Shown in pieces: positions 1-5,312 of a DNA stretch of 5,335 bases (positions are counted from its first letter, which is position 1; every line of letters begins with the position of its first letter). This DNA is from Oscillospiraceae bacterium. GTDB lineage: Bacteria; Bacillota; Clostridia; Oscillospirales; Oscillospiraceae. The position numbers and the translations under genes were made by a program. The notes under the pieces were generated by a model. The model saw only the letters and a list, made by a program, of their open reading frames with translations. It ran no database searches and was not told where the DNA came from. The DNA lies in contig JAHHSH010000087.1 of the NCBI GenBank assembly GCA_020025345.1, positions 1-5,335 on the forward strand. Reading direction: 5' to 3'.

Positions 1-1295
1 GCGTCATGGTCAACTCCGGCTTCCTCAATGGTATGACCGTGAAGGAGGCCATCCCTGCCATGAAGAAGTGGCTGGCTGACAATCATCTGGGCAAGGAAAA
101 GGTGAACTATAAGCTGCGCGACTGGGTGTTCTCCCGTCAGCGTTACTGGGGCGAGCCGATTCCTCTGGTTCACTGCGACAAGTGCGGCTGGGTGCCGGTT
201 CCCGAGAGCGAGCTGCCTGTGGTGCTGCCCCAGGTGGACAGCTATGAGCCCACCGACGACGGCGAAAGCCCCCTGAGCAAGATGACCGATTGGGTCAATA
301 CCACCTGCCCCTGCTGCGGTGGCCCCGCCAAGCGTGAGACGGATACCATGCCCCAGTGGGCCGGTTCCAGCTGGTATTTCCTGCGCTATATGGATCCCCA
401 CAACGACAAGGAGCTGGTCAGCAAGGAGGCTGAGGAGTACTGGGGCCCTGTGGATTGGTACAACGGCGGTATGGAGCATACCACGCTGCACCTGCTCTAC
501 AGCCGCTTCTGGCACAAGTTCCTCTATGATATCGGCGTTGTCCACACGCCTGAACCCTATCAGAAGCGTACCAGCCACGGTATGATCCTGGGCGAGGGCG
601 GCGAGAAGATGTCCAAGTCCCGCGGCAACGTGGTGAATCCCAACGACATCGTGGCGCAGTACGGTGCCGATACCATGCGTCTGCACATCATGTTCATCGG
701 TGACTTTGAAAAGGCTGTCTCCTGGTCCAACGAGGCCGTGAAGGGCTCCAAGCGCTTCCTGGATCGCTGCTGGAATCTGATGGACCACATGACCGACGAT
801 GAGGCCATCAGCGCCAAGAACGAGAGCATCATCCACAAGACCATCAAGAAGGTGACCGCCGACATCGACGGCCTGAAGATGAATACCGCCATTGCCGCAC
901 TGATGGCCATGGTCAACGACTTCTATGCCAACGGCTGCAGCAAGGGCGATCTGGAGCAGCTGATGCTGATGCTCAGCCCCTTCGCACCTCACATGGTAGA
1001 GGAGATGTGGGAGCTGACCGGCTATGCCGCCAAGTACGGCAAGATGGCCATGCAGATGTCCTGGCCCACCTACGATGAGAGCAAGACGGTGGATGCCCAG
1101 GTAGAGATGGCTGTACAGGTCAACGGTAAGCTGAAGGGCACGGTGGTCATGCCCACTGACAGCGAACAGGATGCTGTTGTGGCTGCTGCTATGGAGATCG
1201 AGAAGGTGAAAAAGGCTACCGAGGGTATGTCTTTGGTCAAGACGATTTTGATCAAGAATAAGCTGGTAAACCTGATCGTGAAGCCTGCCAAGTAA
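1..1295 (+). CDS. leuS: Leucyl-tRNA synthetase, C-terminal half (5' end outside the window)
   Basis: This class I aminoacyl-tRNA synthetase attaches leucine to tRNA-Leu in the cytoplasm. The frame is open from the first base, so the N-terminal part with the HIGH motif and most of the editing domain lies upstream. About 430 residues remain of an expected 800 or so. Counting from the Met at base 6, the catalytic-core segment SRQRYWGEPIP is at 43-53. A metal-binding knuckle has C57/C60 and C101/C104. The conserved MPQWAGSSWYFLRYMDP and HLLYSRFWHKFLYD segments follow, and KMSKS is at 201-205 (bases 606-620). Next come the helical anticodon-binding domain and the small C-terminal tRNA-binding domain (roughly 370-429). 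Few residues separate HGMILGEGGE from KMSKS, so the leucine-specific insertion seen in the E. coli enzyme is essentially missing, as in Bacillus. The gene is closed by a strong terminator. Confidence 0.97.
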   Translation, partial: VMVNSGFLNGMTVKEAIPAMKKWLADNHLGKEKVNYKLRDWVFSRQRYWGEPIPLVHCDKCGWVPVPESELPVVLPQVDSYEPTDDGESPLSKMTDWVNTTCPCCGGPAKRETDTMPQWAGSSWYFLRYMDPHNDKELVSKEAEEYWGPVDWYNGGMEHTTLHLLYSRFWHKFLYDIGVVHTPEPYQKRTSHGMILGEGGEKMSKSRGNVVNPNDIVAQYGADTMRLHIMFIGDFEKAVSWSNEAVKGSKRFLDRCWNLMDHMTDDEAISAKNESIIHKTIKKVTADIDGLKMNTAIAALMAMVNDFYANGCSKGDLEQLMLMLSPFAPHMVEEMWELTGYAAKYGKMAMQMSWPTYDESKTVDAQVEMAVQVNGKLKGTVVMPTDSEQDAVVAAAMEIEKVKKATEGMSLVKTILIKNKLVNLIVKPAK

Positions 1296-1326
1296 GAAAA
1301 GGTAAATTCTTTTCCGAGAATTACAG

Positions 1327-1365
1327 AAAAAGAGGAGAGATTTCAAAAAATCTCTCCTCTTTTTT
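1327..1365 (+). terminator. Intrinsic terminator of leuS
   Basis: A perfect 17-bp stem (1327-1343 with 1348-1364) has a 4-base loop (CAAA). The stem core is AGAGGAGAGATTT, and its outer A/T pairs supply the U-tract at 1360-1365. It begins about 30 bp after the leuS stop. The A-run on the left arm means it could also stop antisense transcripts coming from the right. A smaller 6-bp hairpin (AATTCT/AGAATT, 1305-1322) precedes it. Confidence 0.93.
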
Positions 1366-1386
1366 GAGAAGATTTGAAAAAACAAC

Positions 1387-1415
1387 TTGACATTAGGGAG
1401 CAAAATAGATATAAT
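1387..1415 (+). promoter_or_regulatory. Consensus sigma-A promoter of rpsU
   Basis: A -35 box TTGACA (1387-1392) and a -10 box TATAAT (1410-1415) are separated by exactly 17 bp, so both hexamers match the housekeeping consensus in every base. Transcription should begin near 1421-1423, giving a leader of about 74 bases before rpsU. Such strength suits a ribosomal protein gene, and the leuS terminator just upstream isolates it from leuS transcription. Confidence 0.92.
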
Positions 1416-1427
1416 TCTTTCTGTTAA

Positions 1428-1475
1428 AGTCATGTCTTATGACTCTTAAAGAGTATCCTGGATTTAGCCGGATAC
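1428..1475 (+). promoter_or_regulatory. Structured 5' leader of rpsU (three overlapping hairpins)
   Basis: Three short inverted repeats are chained in the untranslated leader: AGTCAT/ATGACT (1428-1433 with 1439-1444), ACTCT/AGAGT (1442-1446 with 1450-1454) and GTATCC/GGATAC (1453-1458 with 1470-1475). Adjacent stems share 2-3 bases, so the middle one competes with its neighbours. The last stem ends just before the ribosome binding site GGAGGGAGGG (1479-1488), 7 bases from the ATG. The repeats are seen directly; a regulatory role, such as S21 autocontrol, is only inferred. Confidence 0.4.
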
Positions 1476-1495
1476 ATCGGAGGGAGGGAAAATAA

Positions 1496-1681
1496 ATGTC
1501 CGAAATTCATGTTAAGGAAGGCGAGTCTCTGGACAGCGCTCTGAAGCGTTTCAAGAGAAGCTGCGCCAAGGCCGGTATTGTTGCGGAGGTGCGCAGAAGA
1601 GAGTGCTATGAGAGCCCCAGCGTTAAGCGCCGCAAGAAGTCTGAGGCTGCCCGCAAGAATAGAAACAAGAGATATTATTAA
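1496..1681 (+). CDS. rpsU: Small ribosomal subunit protein bS21
   Basis: The product is a 61-residue bS21, a protein of the 30S platform near the 3' end of 16S rRNA that helps initiation. The length fits the family (about 58-70). Visible hallmarks are the N-terminal VKEGESLDSALKRFKRSCAKAGI helix region (residues 6-28), the following EVRRRECYESPSVKRRKK segment (31-48) and a lysine/arginine-rich tail ending NRNKRYY. The ATG at 1496 is supported by a very strong purine-rich Shine-Dalgarno 7 bases upstream. The gene appears monocistronic: it has its own consensus promoter and terminator, and the next gene points the other way. In many Bacillota rpsU is followed by yqeY, which is absent here. Confidence 0.97.
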   Translation: MSEIHVKEGESLDSALKRFKRSCAKAGIVAEVRRRECYESPSVKRRKKSEAARKNRNKRYY

Positions 1682-1692
1682 TCTGTTTCCAC

Positions 1693-1730
1693 AAGAAGCT
1701 GAACCATTTGGTTCAGCTTCTTTCTTTTTT
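1693..1730 (+). terminator. Intrinsic terminator of rpsU
   Basis: A perfect 13-bp stem AAGAAGCTGAACC/GGTTCAGCTTCTT (1693-1705 with 1710-1722) closes an ATTT loop and runs into TCTTTTTT. It lies 11 bp past the rpsU stop. Its right arm contains the stop codon of the converging minus-strand gene (1713-1715). Read from the minus strand the stem is followed by GTGGAAACAG rather than a T-run, so it should work mainly on the plus strand. Confidence 0.93.
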
Positions 1731-2489
1731 TGCGCTGGGAAAGAGTTCGGGCAAGAGATCCTCTGCTTCCGGCAGCATGATGAGGGCTTCTTCAATTCCA
1801 GTATTCTGCGCCAGAGCCAGCTTTCGCGCCATTGTGTCGCCGTCATCAAAAAGGGTAAAGGTGGTGACGCCGTTTTGCGTCCTTGTAAAATATCGGGCGC
1901 ACAGTTCGGAGGAGAAAAAGACGGGGCGGCCTGCCATGCGCTGCCGCAGCTCATCCAGCGACAGCGGCGTACCGTTGCCGCTGGGGCAGGGCAGGGGGAA
2001 CTCCATAGCCAATCGCTGCAGATCCAATGCCAGACGCTGGGGCGTGAATTGGGCGGCTGCCTCCGATAGACGTTCCTCTAAGCTGCCGCCGGAGATGGCG
2101 GTGCAGAGGAGAATGGTGGCGCGTGATGTGGCCGTGGCATAGGCCTCCGGGACGAGAAGGCGATATCCAGAGGACAGGAGAATACGCTCCAGCTGCCGGC
2201 ACAGTATACTTAAATCGTTTCGATAGGGCTGCTCGAAGTCCAGTACCACCCCGGAAAAATGGCGCTGTGTGCAGAGATAGAGAAGCTCCCGGCACAAGGG
2301 CATCGGCTGGGGCAGGGGTGGGGCATTTTTATCGGAAAGGGACAAAAGACCACCCCGGAGCCGGGGCGGCAGCGGACGGGAGAGCAGATGCCCGCCTTCG
2401 CCGATGCGGCAGGCTACATGGACCAGGCGGCGTGTATACTGCCGTGCGGTGTCCAGCCGGTCCGGCGTGGCGGCGAGATAGAGCTGCAA
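1713..2489 (-). CDS. Protein of unknown function, degenerate GH18-like TIM barrel (predicted)
   Basis: I do not recognise a named family for this 258-residue protein. It has no signal peptide or membrane segment, so it is probably cytoplasmic. Two stretches recall glycoside hydrolase family 18. HFSGVVLDFEQP (77-88) aligns with the strand-4 motif DGxDxDxE, keeping D84 and the acid E86 but having S79 and V82 where GH18 has aspartates. TTFTLFDDGDTMARKLALAQNTGIEEALIMLPE (209-241) resembles the end of the barrel, where an aspartate-rich turn is followed by a helix and the last strand. Other candidate strand ends are LLVPEAYA (111-118), ILLCTAISGG (126-135) and LALDLQRLAMEF (153-164). The frame extends to a GTG at 2498, but the Shine-Dalgarno favours TTG at 2489. 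It converges on rpsU and diverges from yqeG. Loss of motif aspartates suggests altered or no hydrolase activity. Real coding is well supported; the fold is inferred. Confidence 0.72.
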   Translation of the reverse strand: MQLYLAATPDRLDTARQYTRRLVHVACRIGEGGHLLSRPLPPRLRGGLLSLSDKNAPPLPQPMPLCRELLYLCTQRHFSGVVLDFEQPYRNDLSILCRQLERILLSSGYRLLVPEAYATATSRATILLCTAISGGSLEERLSEAAAQFTPQRLALDLQRLAMEFPLPCPSGNGTPLSLDELRQRMAGRPVFFSSELCARYFTRTQNGVTTFTLFDDGDTMARKLALAQNTGIEEALIMLPEAEDLLPELFPSAKKERS

Positions 2490-2492
2490 ACG

Positions 2493-2502
2493 GATCACCT
2501 CT
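2493..2502 (-). promoter_or_regulatory. Shine-Dalgarno that sets a TTG start
   Basis: Read on the minus strand, AGAGGTGATC matches the 16S rRNA-complementary sequence GGAGGTGATC except at its first base. The GTG at 2498-2496 lies inside this element and cannot be placed correctly in the P site while the element pairs. The in-frame TTG at 2489-2487 lies 8 bases beyond the GAGG core, a normal spacing. The start is therefore taken as TTG, removing three residues from the longest frame. Confidence 0.65.
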
Positions 2503-2530
2503 TGTATTCAAATGGCTTTAATGGTACACT
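2502..2530 (+). promoter_or_regulatory. Probable extended -10 promoter of yqeG
   Basis: TGG followed by TACACT (2522-2530) forms an extended -10 element with four of six matches in the hexamer. Seventeen bases upstream is a weak -35, TTGTAT (2502-2507). Transcription would start near 2537, about 28 bases ahead of the yqeG ATG. The -35 abuts the ribosome binding site of the divergent gene. No other candidate of similar quality lies between the two genes. Confidence 0.5.
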
Positions 2531-2564
2531 ATATAAAGAAGACTATGTGAAAAGAGGATCCTAT

Positions 2565-3059
2565 ATGCGTTTTTCTTTGGTGCCCCACCGGCTCTTTGCC
2601 GACTACACTCAGATCACCCCGGAGCTGTTGCAGGCCAAGGGGATTCGCCTGCTGCTCAGCGACTTGGATTTTACGCTGGCACCTAAGAGCGTCCGAGACC
2701 CGGATGAGCGGATCTTTGCGTGGATCAAGTCCTTGCAGGAGGCCGGGATTCAGGTGATGATCCTCTCCAATAACCGTTCGCCTGTCCGCGTGGAACGGTT
2801 TTGCAAGGACTTGGGGATCACCTATGTGGGACACGCAGGAAAGCCGTCCACACGCGGTTTCCGGGAGGCCATGGACAAGGTCGGCGTCACGGAGAAAGAG
2901 ACGGCGATGCTGGGCGATAAGCTGCTCACTGATGTGCTGGGCGCACGCCGTGCCGGTGTGTGGGCACTGATGGTGGAGCCGCTGGGCGGTGCTGTAGGAC
3001 CGTGGCAGAAGGTGCTCCACGCGCTGCAGGCACCCTTCAAGGCGATGAGAAAGGAATGA
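2565..3059 (+). CDS. yqeG: YqeG family HAD-IIIA phosphatase
   Basis: The product is a 164-residue member of the haloacid dehalogenase superfamily, subfamily IIIA (YqeG), of usual length (about 170). Catalytic landmarks are complete: motif I DLDFTL with nucleophile D33 and acid D35, motif II Ser in LSNN (S68), the motif III lysine in HAGKPSTRGF (K93), and motif IV GDKLLTDVLGA (D118, D123). Family members are Mg2+-dependent phosphatases; the physiological substrate is not settled, although the family has been linked to phosphatidylglycerophosphate dephosphorylation. Motif I has Phe36 where most YqeG proteins have Asn. The ATG at 2565 is chosen because GAGG sits 7 bases upstream (2554-2557) and the family's N-terminus (PHRLFADYTQITPELLQAKGI) begins there. 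The frame is open further upstream but that part is antisense to the neighbouring gene. Its stop overlaps the upstream ATG of the next gene, so the two are probably cotranscribed. Confidence 0.93.
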   Translation: MRFSLVPHRLFADYTQITPELLQAKGIRLLLSDLDFTLAPKSVRDPDERIFAWIKSLQEAGIQVMILSNNRSPVRVERFCKDLGITYVGHAGKPSTRGFREAMDKVGVTEKETAMLGDKLLTDVLGARRAGVWALMVEPLGGAVGPWQKVLHALQAPFKAMRKE

Positions 3060-3067
3060 GTGCAATG
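3051..3067 (+). promoter_or_regulatory. Coupled stop/start junction and choice of peptidase start
   Basis: The yqeG stop TGA (3057-3059) overlaps an ATG at 3056 that is in frame with the peptidase. The Shine-Dalgarno AAGGA (3051-3055) touches that ATG with no spacing, but is 9 bases from the next in-frame ATG at 3065. The start at 3065 is therefore preferred. Either start implies translation coupled to yqeG. Confidence 0.65.
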
Positions 3068-4138
3068 AACCACTGGAATACTGTAAAAGCGGCACTGGAG
3101 AGGGCAGGGCTGGACGCTGTACTGCTGAGTGGAAAGTCCAATCGTTTCTATGCCACCGGCTTTAATGCAGATGAAGAGGGAGGTATAGCGCTGGTAACCC
3201 GGAAAGGGAACTTTTTCTTCACTGACTCACGCTATATGGAGGCGGCAGAGTCCCAGATCGAAAACACCGCTATCGGCTGCATTGACAGAGATCACAGCTA
3301 TATGGACTGGATCAACGAGGCGCTGGAACTCTCCGGAAGCAAGATCGTGGGCTTTGAAGAGCAGGAGATGACGGTAGCGGATTTTCGGGCCTATGAAAAA
3401 GGGCTGCACTGTACCTTGCAGGAGGCGTCTGGCCTGCTGCAAGTGCTGCGTCAGACAAAGGACGAGGAAGAGCTCCGGCGCATGGAAAAGGCGCAGGAGA
3501 TCGCAGAGGAGGCGTTTTCACAGCTGCTTCGTGAGCTGCGCCCCGGCATGACGGAGCGCCAGTTGGCGGCAAGGCTGCAGTATTTGGCGATTTCCGGTGG
3601 TGCGGAAAAAATGTCGTTTGATACCATCGTGGCCAGTGGCCCCAATGGCAGTATGCCCCACGCGGTTCCCACCGATCGTGCCGTGCAGGAAGGGGAGTTT
3701 ATCACCTTCGACTTTGGCTGTGTCTACGGCGGATACTGCTCGGATATGACACGTACAGTGGCGCTTGGACAGGTAACGGAGGAGATGGAAAAGGTCTACC
3801 ACATCGTGCAGCAGGCACAGCAGGCTGGTTTTGCAGCTGCCTGTGCCGACATCACGGGACGGGAGATGGACGCTGCGGCACGGCAGGTGATCGAGGATGC
3901 CGGATACGGCGAATACTTCGGCCACAGTCTGGGTCACAGCTTGGGCATTGAGATACACGAGAACCCCACCGCTTCGCCGAGAAATGACCAGCCGCTGCCG
4001 GAGGGGGCCGTGCTCAGTGTGGAGCCGGGAATCTATCTGCCGGGGCGGTTCGGTGTTCGGATTGAGGACGTGGTGGTGCTGAGAAAAGACGGCTGCCGTG
4101 ATCTGATGGAGATGACGCGGGAATTACAGTGTCTCTAA
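3065..4138 (+). CDS. M24 family Xaa-Pro peptidase (YqhT/PepQ type)
   Basis: The product is a 357-residue cytoplasmic metallopeptidase of the pita-bread fold, expected to cleave peptide bonds involving proline (Xaa-Pro dipeptidase or aminopeptidase). The N-terminal creatinase-like domain (about 1-125) contains RFYATGF and FFTDSRYMEAA; the catalytic domain follows (about 130-357). The five dinuclear metal ligands of the family are all visible: D216 in FITFDFG, D227 in YCSDMTRT, H291 in GHSLGIEIHE, E320 in LSVEPGIYLPG and E334 in GVRIEDVVV. The catalytic histidines also seem present (H199 in GSMPHAVP and H298). Length matches Bacillus YqhT, which likewise sits directly upstream of efp. It follows yqeG with coupled translation. 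No intrinsic terminator follows it, so some read-through into efp is possible. Aminopeptidase and dipeptidase forms cannot be told apart from the sequence alone. Confidence 0.93.
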   Translation: MNHWNTVKAALERAGLDAVLLSGKSNRFYATGFNADEEGGIALVTRKGNFFFTDSRYMEAAESQIENTAIGCIDRDHSYMDWINEALELSGSKIVGFEEQEMTVADFRAYEKGLHCTLQEASGLLQVLRQTKDEEELRRMEKAQEIAEEAFSQLLRELRPGMTERQLAARLQYLAISGGAEKMSFDTIVASGPNGSMPHAVPTDRAVQEGEFITFDFGCVYGGYCSDMTRTVALGQVTEEMEKVYHIVQQAQQAGFAAACADITGREMDAAARQVIEDAGYGEYFGHSLGHSLGIEIHENPTASPRNDQPLPEGAVLSVEPGIYLPGRFGVRIEDVVVLRKDGCRDLMEMTRELQCL

Positions 4139-4168
4139 GCCGATTTTTCCGGGAAAAAACGGAAAAAG

Positions 4169-4197
4169 TGCCGTAAAGCACTTGCCAAACTACGGCA
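4169..4197 (+). repeat. Inverted repeat around the efp -35 box
   Basis: TGCCGTA (4169-4175) and TACGGCA (4191-4197) are perfect inverted 7-mers with centres 22 bp apart, about two helical turns, flanking the -35 box at 4182-4187. A second stem, AAGTGC/GCACTT (4166-4171 with 4178-4183), overlaps the left arm, so as RNA the two would be mutually exclusive. It may be an operator or a read-through RNA structure; there is no U-tract after it, so it is not a terminator. Confidence 0.4.
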
Positions 4198-4210
4198 TAT
4201 CGTGTAGAAT
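4182..4210 (+). promoter_or_regulatory. Sigma-A promoter of efp
   Basis: The -35 box TTGCCA (4182-4187) and -10 box TAGAAT (4205-4210) each match consensus at five of six positions, with 17 bp between them. Transcription would begin near 4217. The leader of about 70 bases includes a small hairpin TATTTC/GAAATA (4235-4249) and ends in GGGAGG (4273-4278), 8 bases before the efp ATG. Confidence 0.8.
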
Positions 4211-4286
4211 AAAAAGGCCGCTTTGGCATAATCATATTTCGTAGAAATACGTAGGATACTTTTTCATAAAACGGGAGGATACTAAT

Positions 4287-4853
4287 ATGGCAACAATTAC
4301 TGCTGGTGATTTCAGAAATGGTAAGACTTTTGAGATGGACGGCAAGGTGATGCAGGTGGTGGAGTTCCAGCACGTGAAGCCCGGTAAGGGCGCTGCATTT
4401 GTTCGCACCAAGATGCGCAACGTGGTGACCGGTGCTGTGACCGAAACTTCTTTCAACCCCACTGCTAAGTTCGAGGAAGCTTTCGTTGAGCGTAAGGATA
4501 TGGCTTACAGCTACAACGACGGTGATTTGTACTACTTCATGGATCAGGAGACCTTCGACATGGTGCCTCTGGGCAGAGAGCTGCTGGGCGATGCATTCCG
4601 CTTCGTCACCGAGAACACTGTCTGCAAGGTGCTGAGCTACAAGGGCAACGTGTTTGGCCTGGAGTGCCCCAACTTCATGGAGCTGGAGATCACTGAGACC
4701 GAGCCCGGTCTGGCCGGCAACACTGCTACCAACACTCTGAAGCCCGCTACCGTGGAGACCGGCGCTGAGGTGAAGGTACCTCTGTTCATCAACATCGGTG
4801 ACAGAATCACCATCGATACCCGTACCGGTGAGTATCTGAGCCGCGCAAAGTAA
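4287..4853 (+). CDS. efp: Elongation factor P
   Basis: EF-P binds stalled ribosomes between the P and E sites and promotes peptide-bond formation at consecutive prolines. The 188-residue length is normal (about 185-190). Three beta-barrel domains are expected: a KOW-like domain I (about 1-65) and two OB-type domains (about 66-128 and 129-188). The loop HVKPGKGAAFVRTK carries the tip lysine K34, the residue corresponding to the modified lysine of E. coli (K34) and Bacillus (K32). The C-terminal NIGDRITIDTRTGEYLSR matches the EF-P signature. The GKGAAFVR context resembles Bacillus EF-P. No modification gene is in the window, so the modification, if any, is unknown. Codon use is strongly biased (CTG, AAG, GTG, GAG), as expected for a highly expressed gene. 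A good Shine-Dalgarno 8 bases upstream fixes the ATG. Confidence 0.98.
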   Translation: MATITAGDFRNGKTFEMDGKVMQVVEFQHVKPGKGAAFVRTKMRNVVTGAVTETSFNPTAKFEEAFVERKDMAYSYNDGDLYYFMDQETFDMVPLGRELLGDAFRFVTENTVCKVLSYKGNVFGLECPNFMELEITETEPGLAGNTATNTLKPATVETGAEVKVPLFINIGDRITIDTRTGEYLSRAK

Positions 4854-4898
4854 GGAACGATTTTTTCACATCTTGATCGTTGAGAAAGGAGCATAAAC

Positions 4899-5312
4899 AT
4901 GGAAATTACTGAAAAGGTTGCCTATCTGAAGGGCCTGGCTGAGGGTCTGGCTCTGGATACCGAGTCCAAGGAGGGCAAGCTCTTCGCCGCCATCATCGAT
5001 GTGCTCGACGAGATGAGCGAGAAGATGCTGGATCTGGAAGAGGCTATGTACGACATGGAGGACGGTCTGGACGCTGTCAGCGACGATCTGTCCGAGGTGG
5101 AAGAGGCCATCTTCGAGGATGACGATGACGACGAGGATGAAGATTACGACGGCGAATGGTTTGAGACCACCTGCCCTGCCTGCGAAGAGGAGATTCTCTT
5201 CAACGAGGACGAGCTGGAAGCCGGCGAGATCCTGTGCCCCAACTGCGGCGAGAAGCTGGAGTTCGATCTGTCTGATCTGGTTTCCGACGAGGACGAGGAA
5301 GACGACGACTAA
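4899..5312 (+). CDS. Acidic zinc-ribbon protein of unknown function (CD1247 N-terminal-domain type)
   Basis: This 137-residue protein has no established function. Residues 1-72 form a conserved-looking helical domain beginning MEITEKVAYLKGLAEGLALD, with a coiled-coil-like stretch rich in Glu, Met and Leu (about 35-70). I recognise this from memory as the domain named after Clostridioides difficile CD1247. An Asp/Glu run (about 73-84) links it to a zinc ribbon with C92, C95, C113 and C116 (CPAC and CPNC, 17 residues between the pairs). The tail is again almost all Asp and Glu. The protein must be strongly anionic; there is no signal peptide or membrane segment. It starts 45 bp after efp with no promoter or terminator between, behind AAAGGAG (4885-4891) 7 bases from the ATG, so it is probably cotranscribed with efp. 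A role beside ribosomes or RNA polymerase is conceivable but unproven. Confidence 0.88.
   Translation: MEITEKVAYLKGLAEGLALDTESKEGKLFAAIIDVLDEMSEKMLDLEEAMYDMEDGLDAVSDDLSEVEEAIFEDDDDDEDEDYDGEWFETTCPACEEEILFNEDELEAGEILCPNCGEKLEFDLSDLVSDEDEEDDD

Noticed and set aside
560..916. Open frame on the minus strand inside leuS
   Set aside because: It is antisense to a clearly conserved synthetase, has no ribosome binding site of note and no recognisable motif; it is a shadow of the GC-rich coding sequence.
1578..2142. Plus-strand open frames antisense to the GH18-like gene
   Set aside because: They begin inside rpsU or at its terminator, run through the terminator, and encode low-complexity sequence without motifs. 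The minus-strand frame has a proper Shine-Dalgarno and recognisable structure.
2502..2510. GAATACAA on the minus strand as a sporulation sigma -10 box
   Set aside because: A start from it would fall within the ribosome binding site of the gene, leaving no usable leader, and no matching -35 is present.
2259..2564. Upstream in-frame extension of yqeG
   Set aside because: This part is antisense to the minus-strand gene and precedes the probable promoter. The family's N-terminus and a good ribosome binding site support the ATG at 2565.
4144..4167. TTTTTCCG/CGGAAAAA hairpin after the peptidase gene as a terminator
   Set aside because: The stem is AT-rich with only 8 pairs and is followed by GTGCCG rather than a U-tract, so it does not meet the form of an intrinsic terminator on the plus strand.
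4856..4881. AACGAT/ATCGTT inverted repeat between efp and the acidic protein gene
   Set aside because: Only 6 bp with a 14-base loop and no following T-run; it could easily be chance and does not argue against cotranscription.
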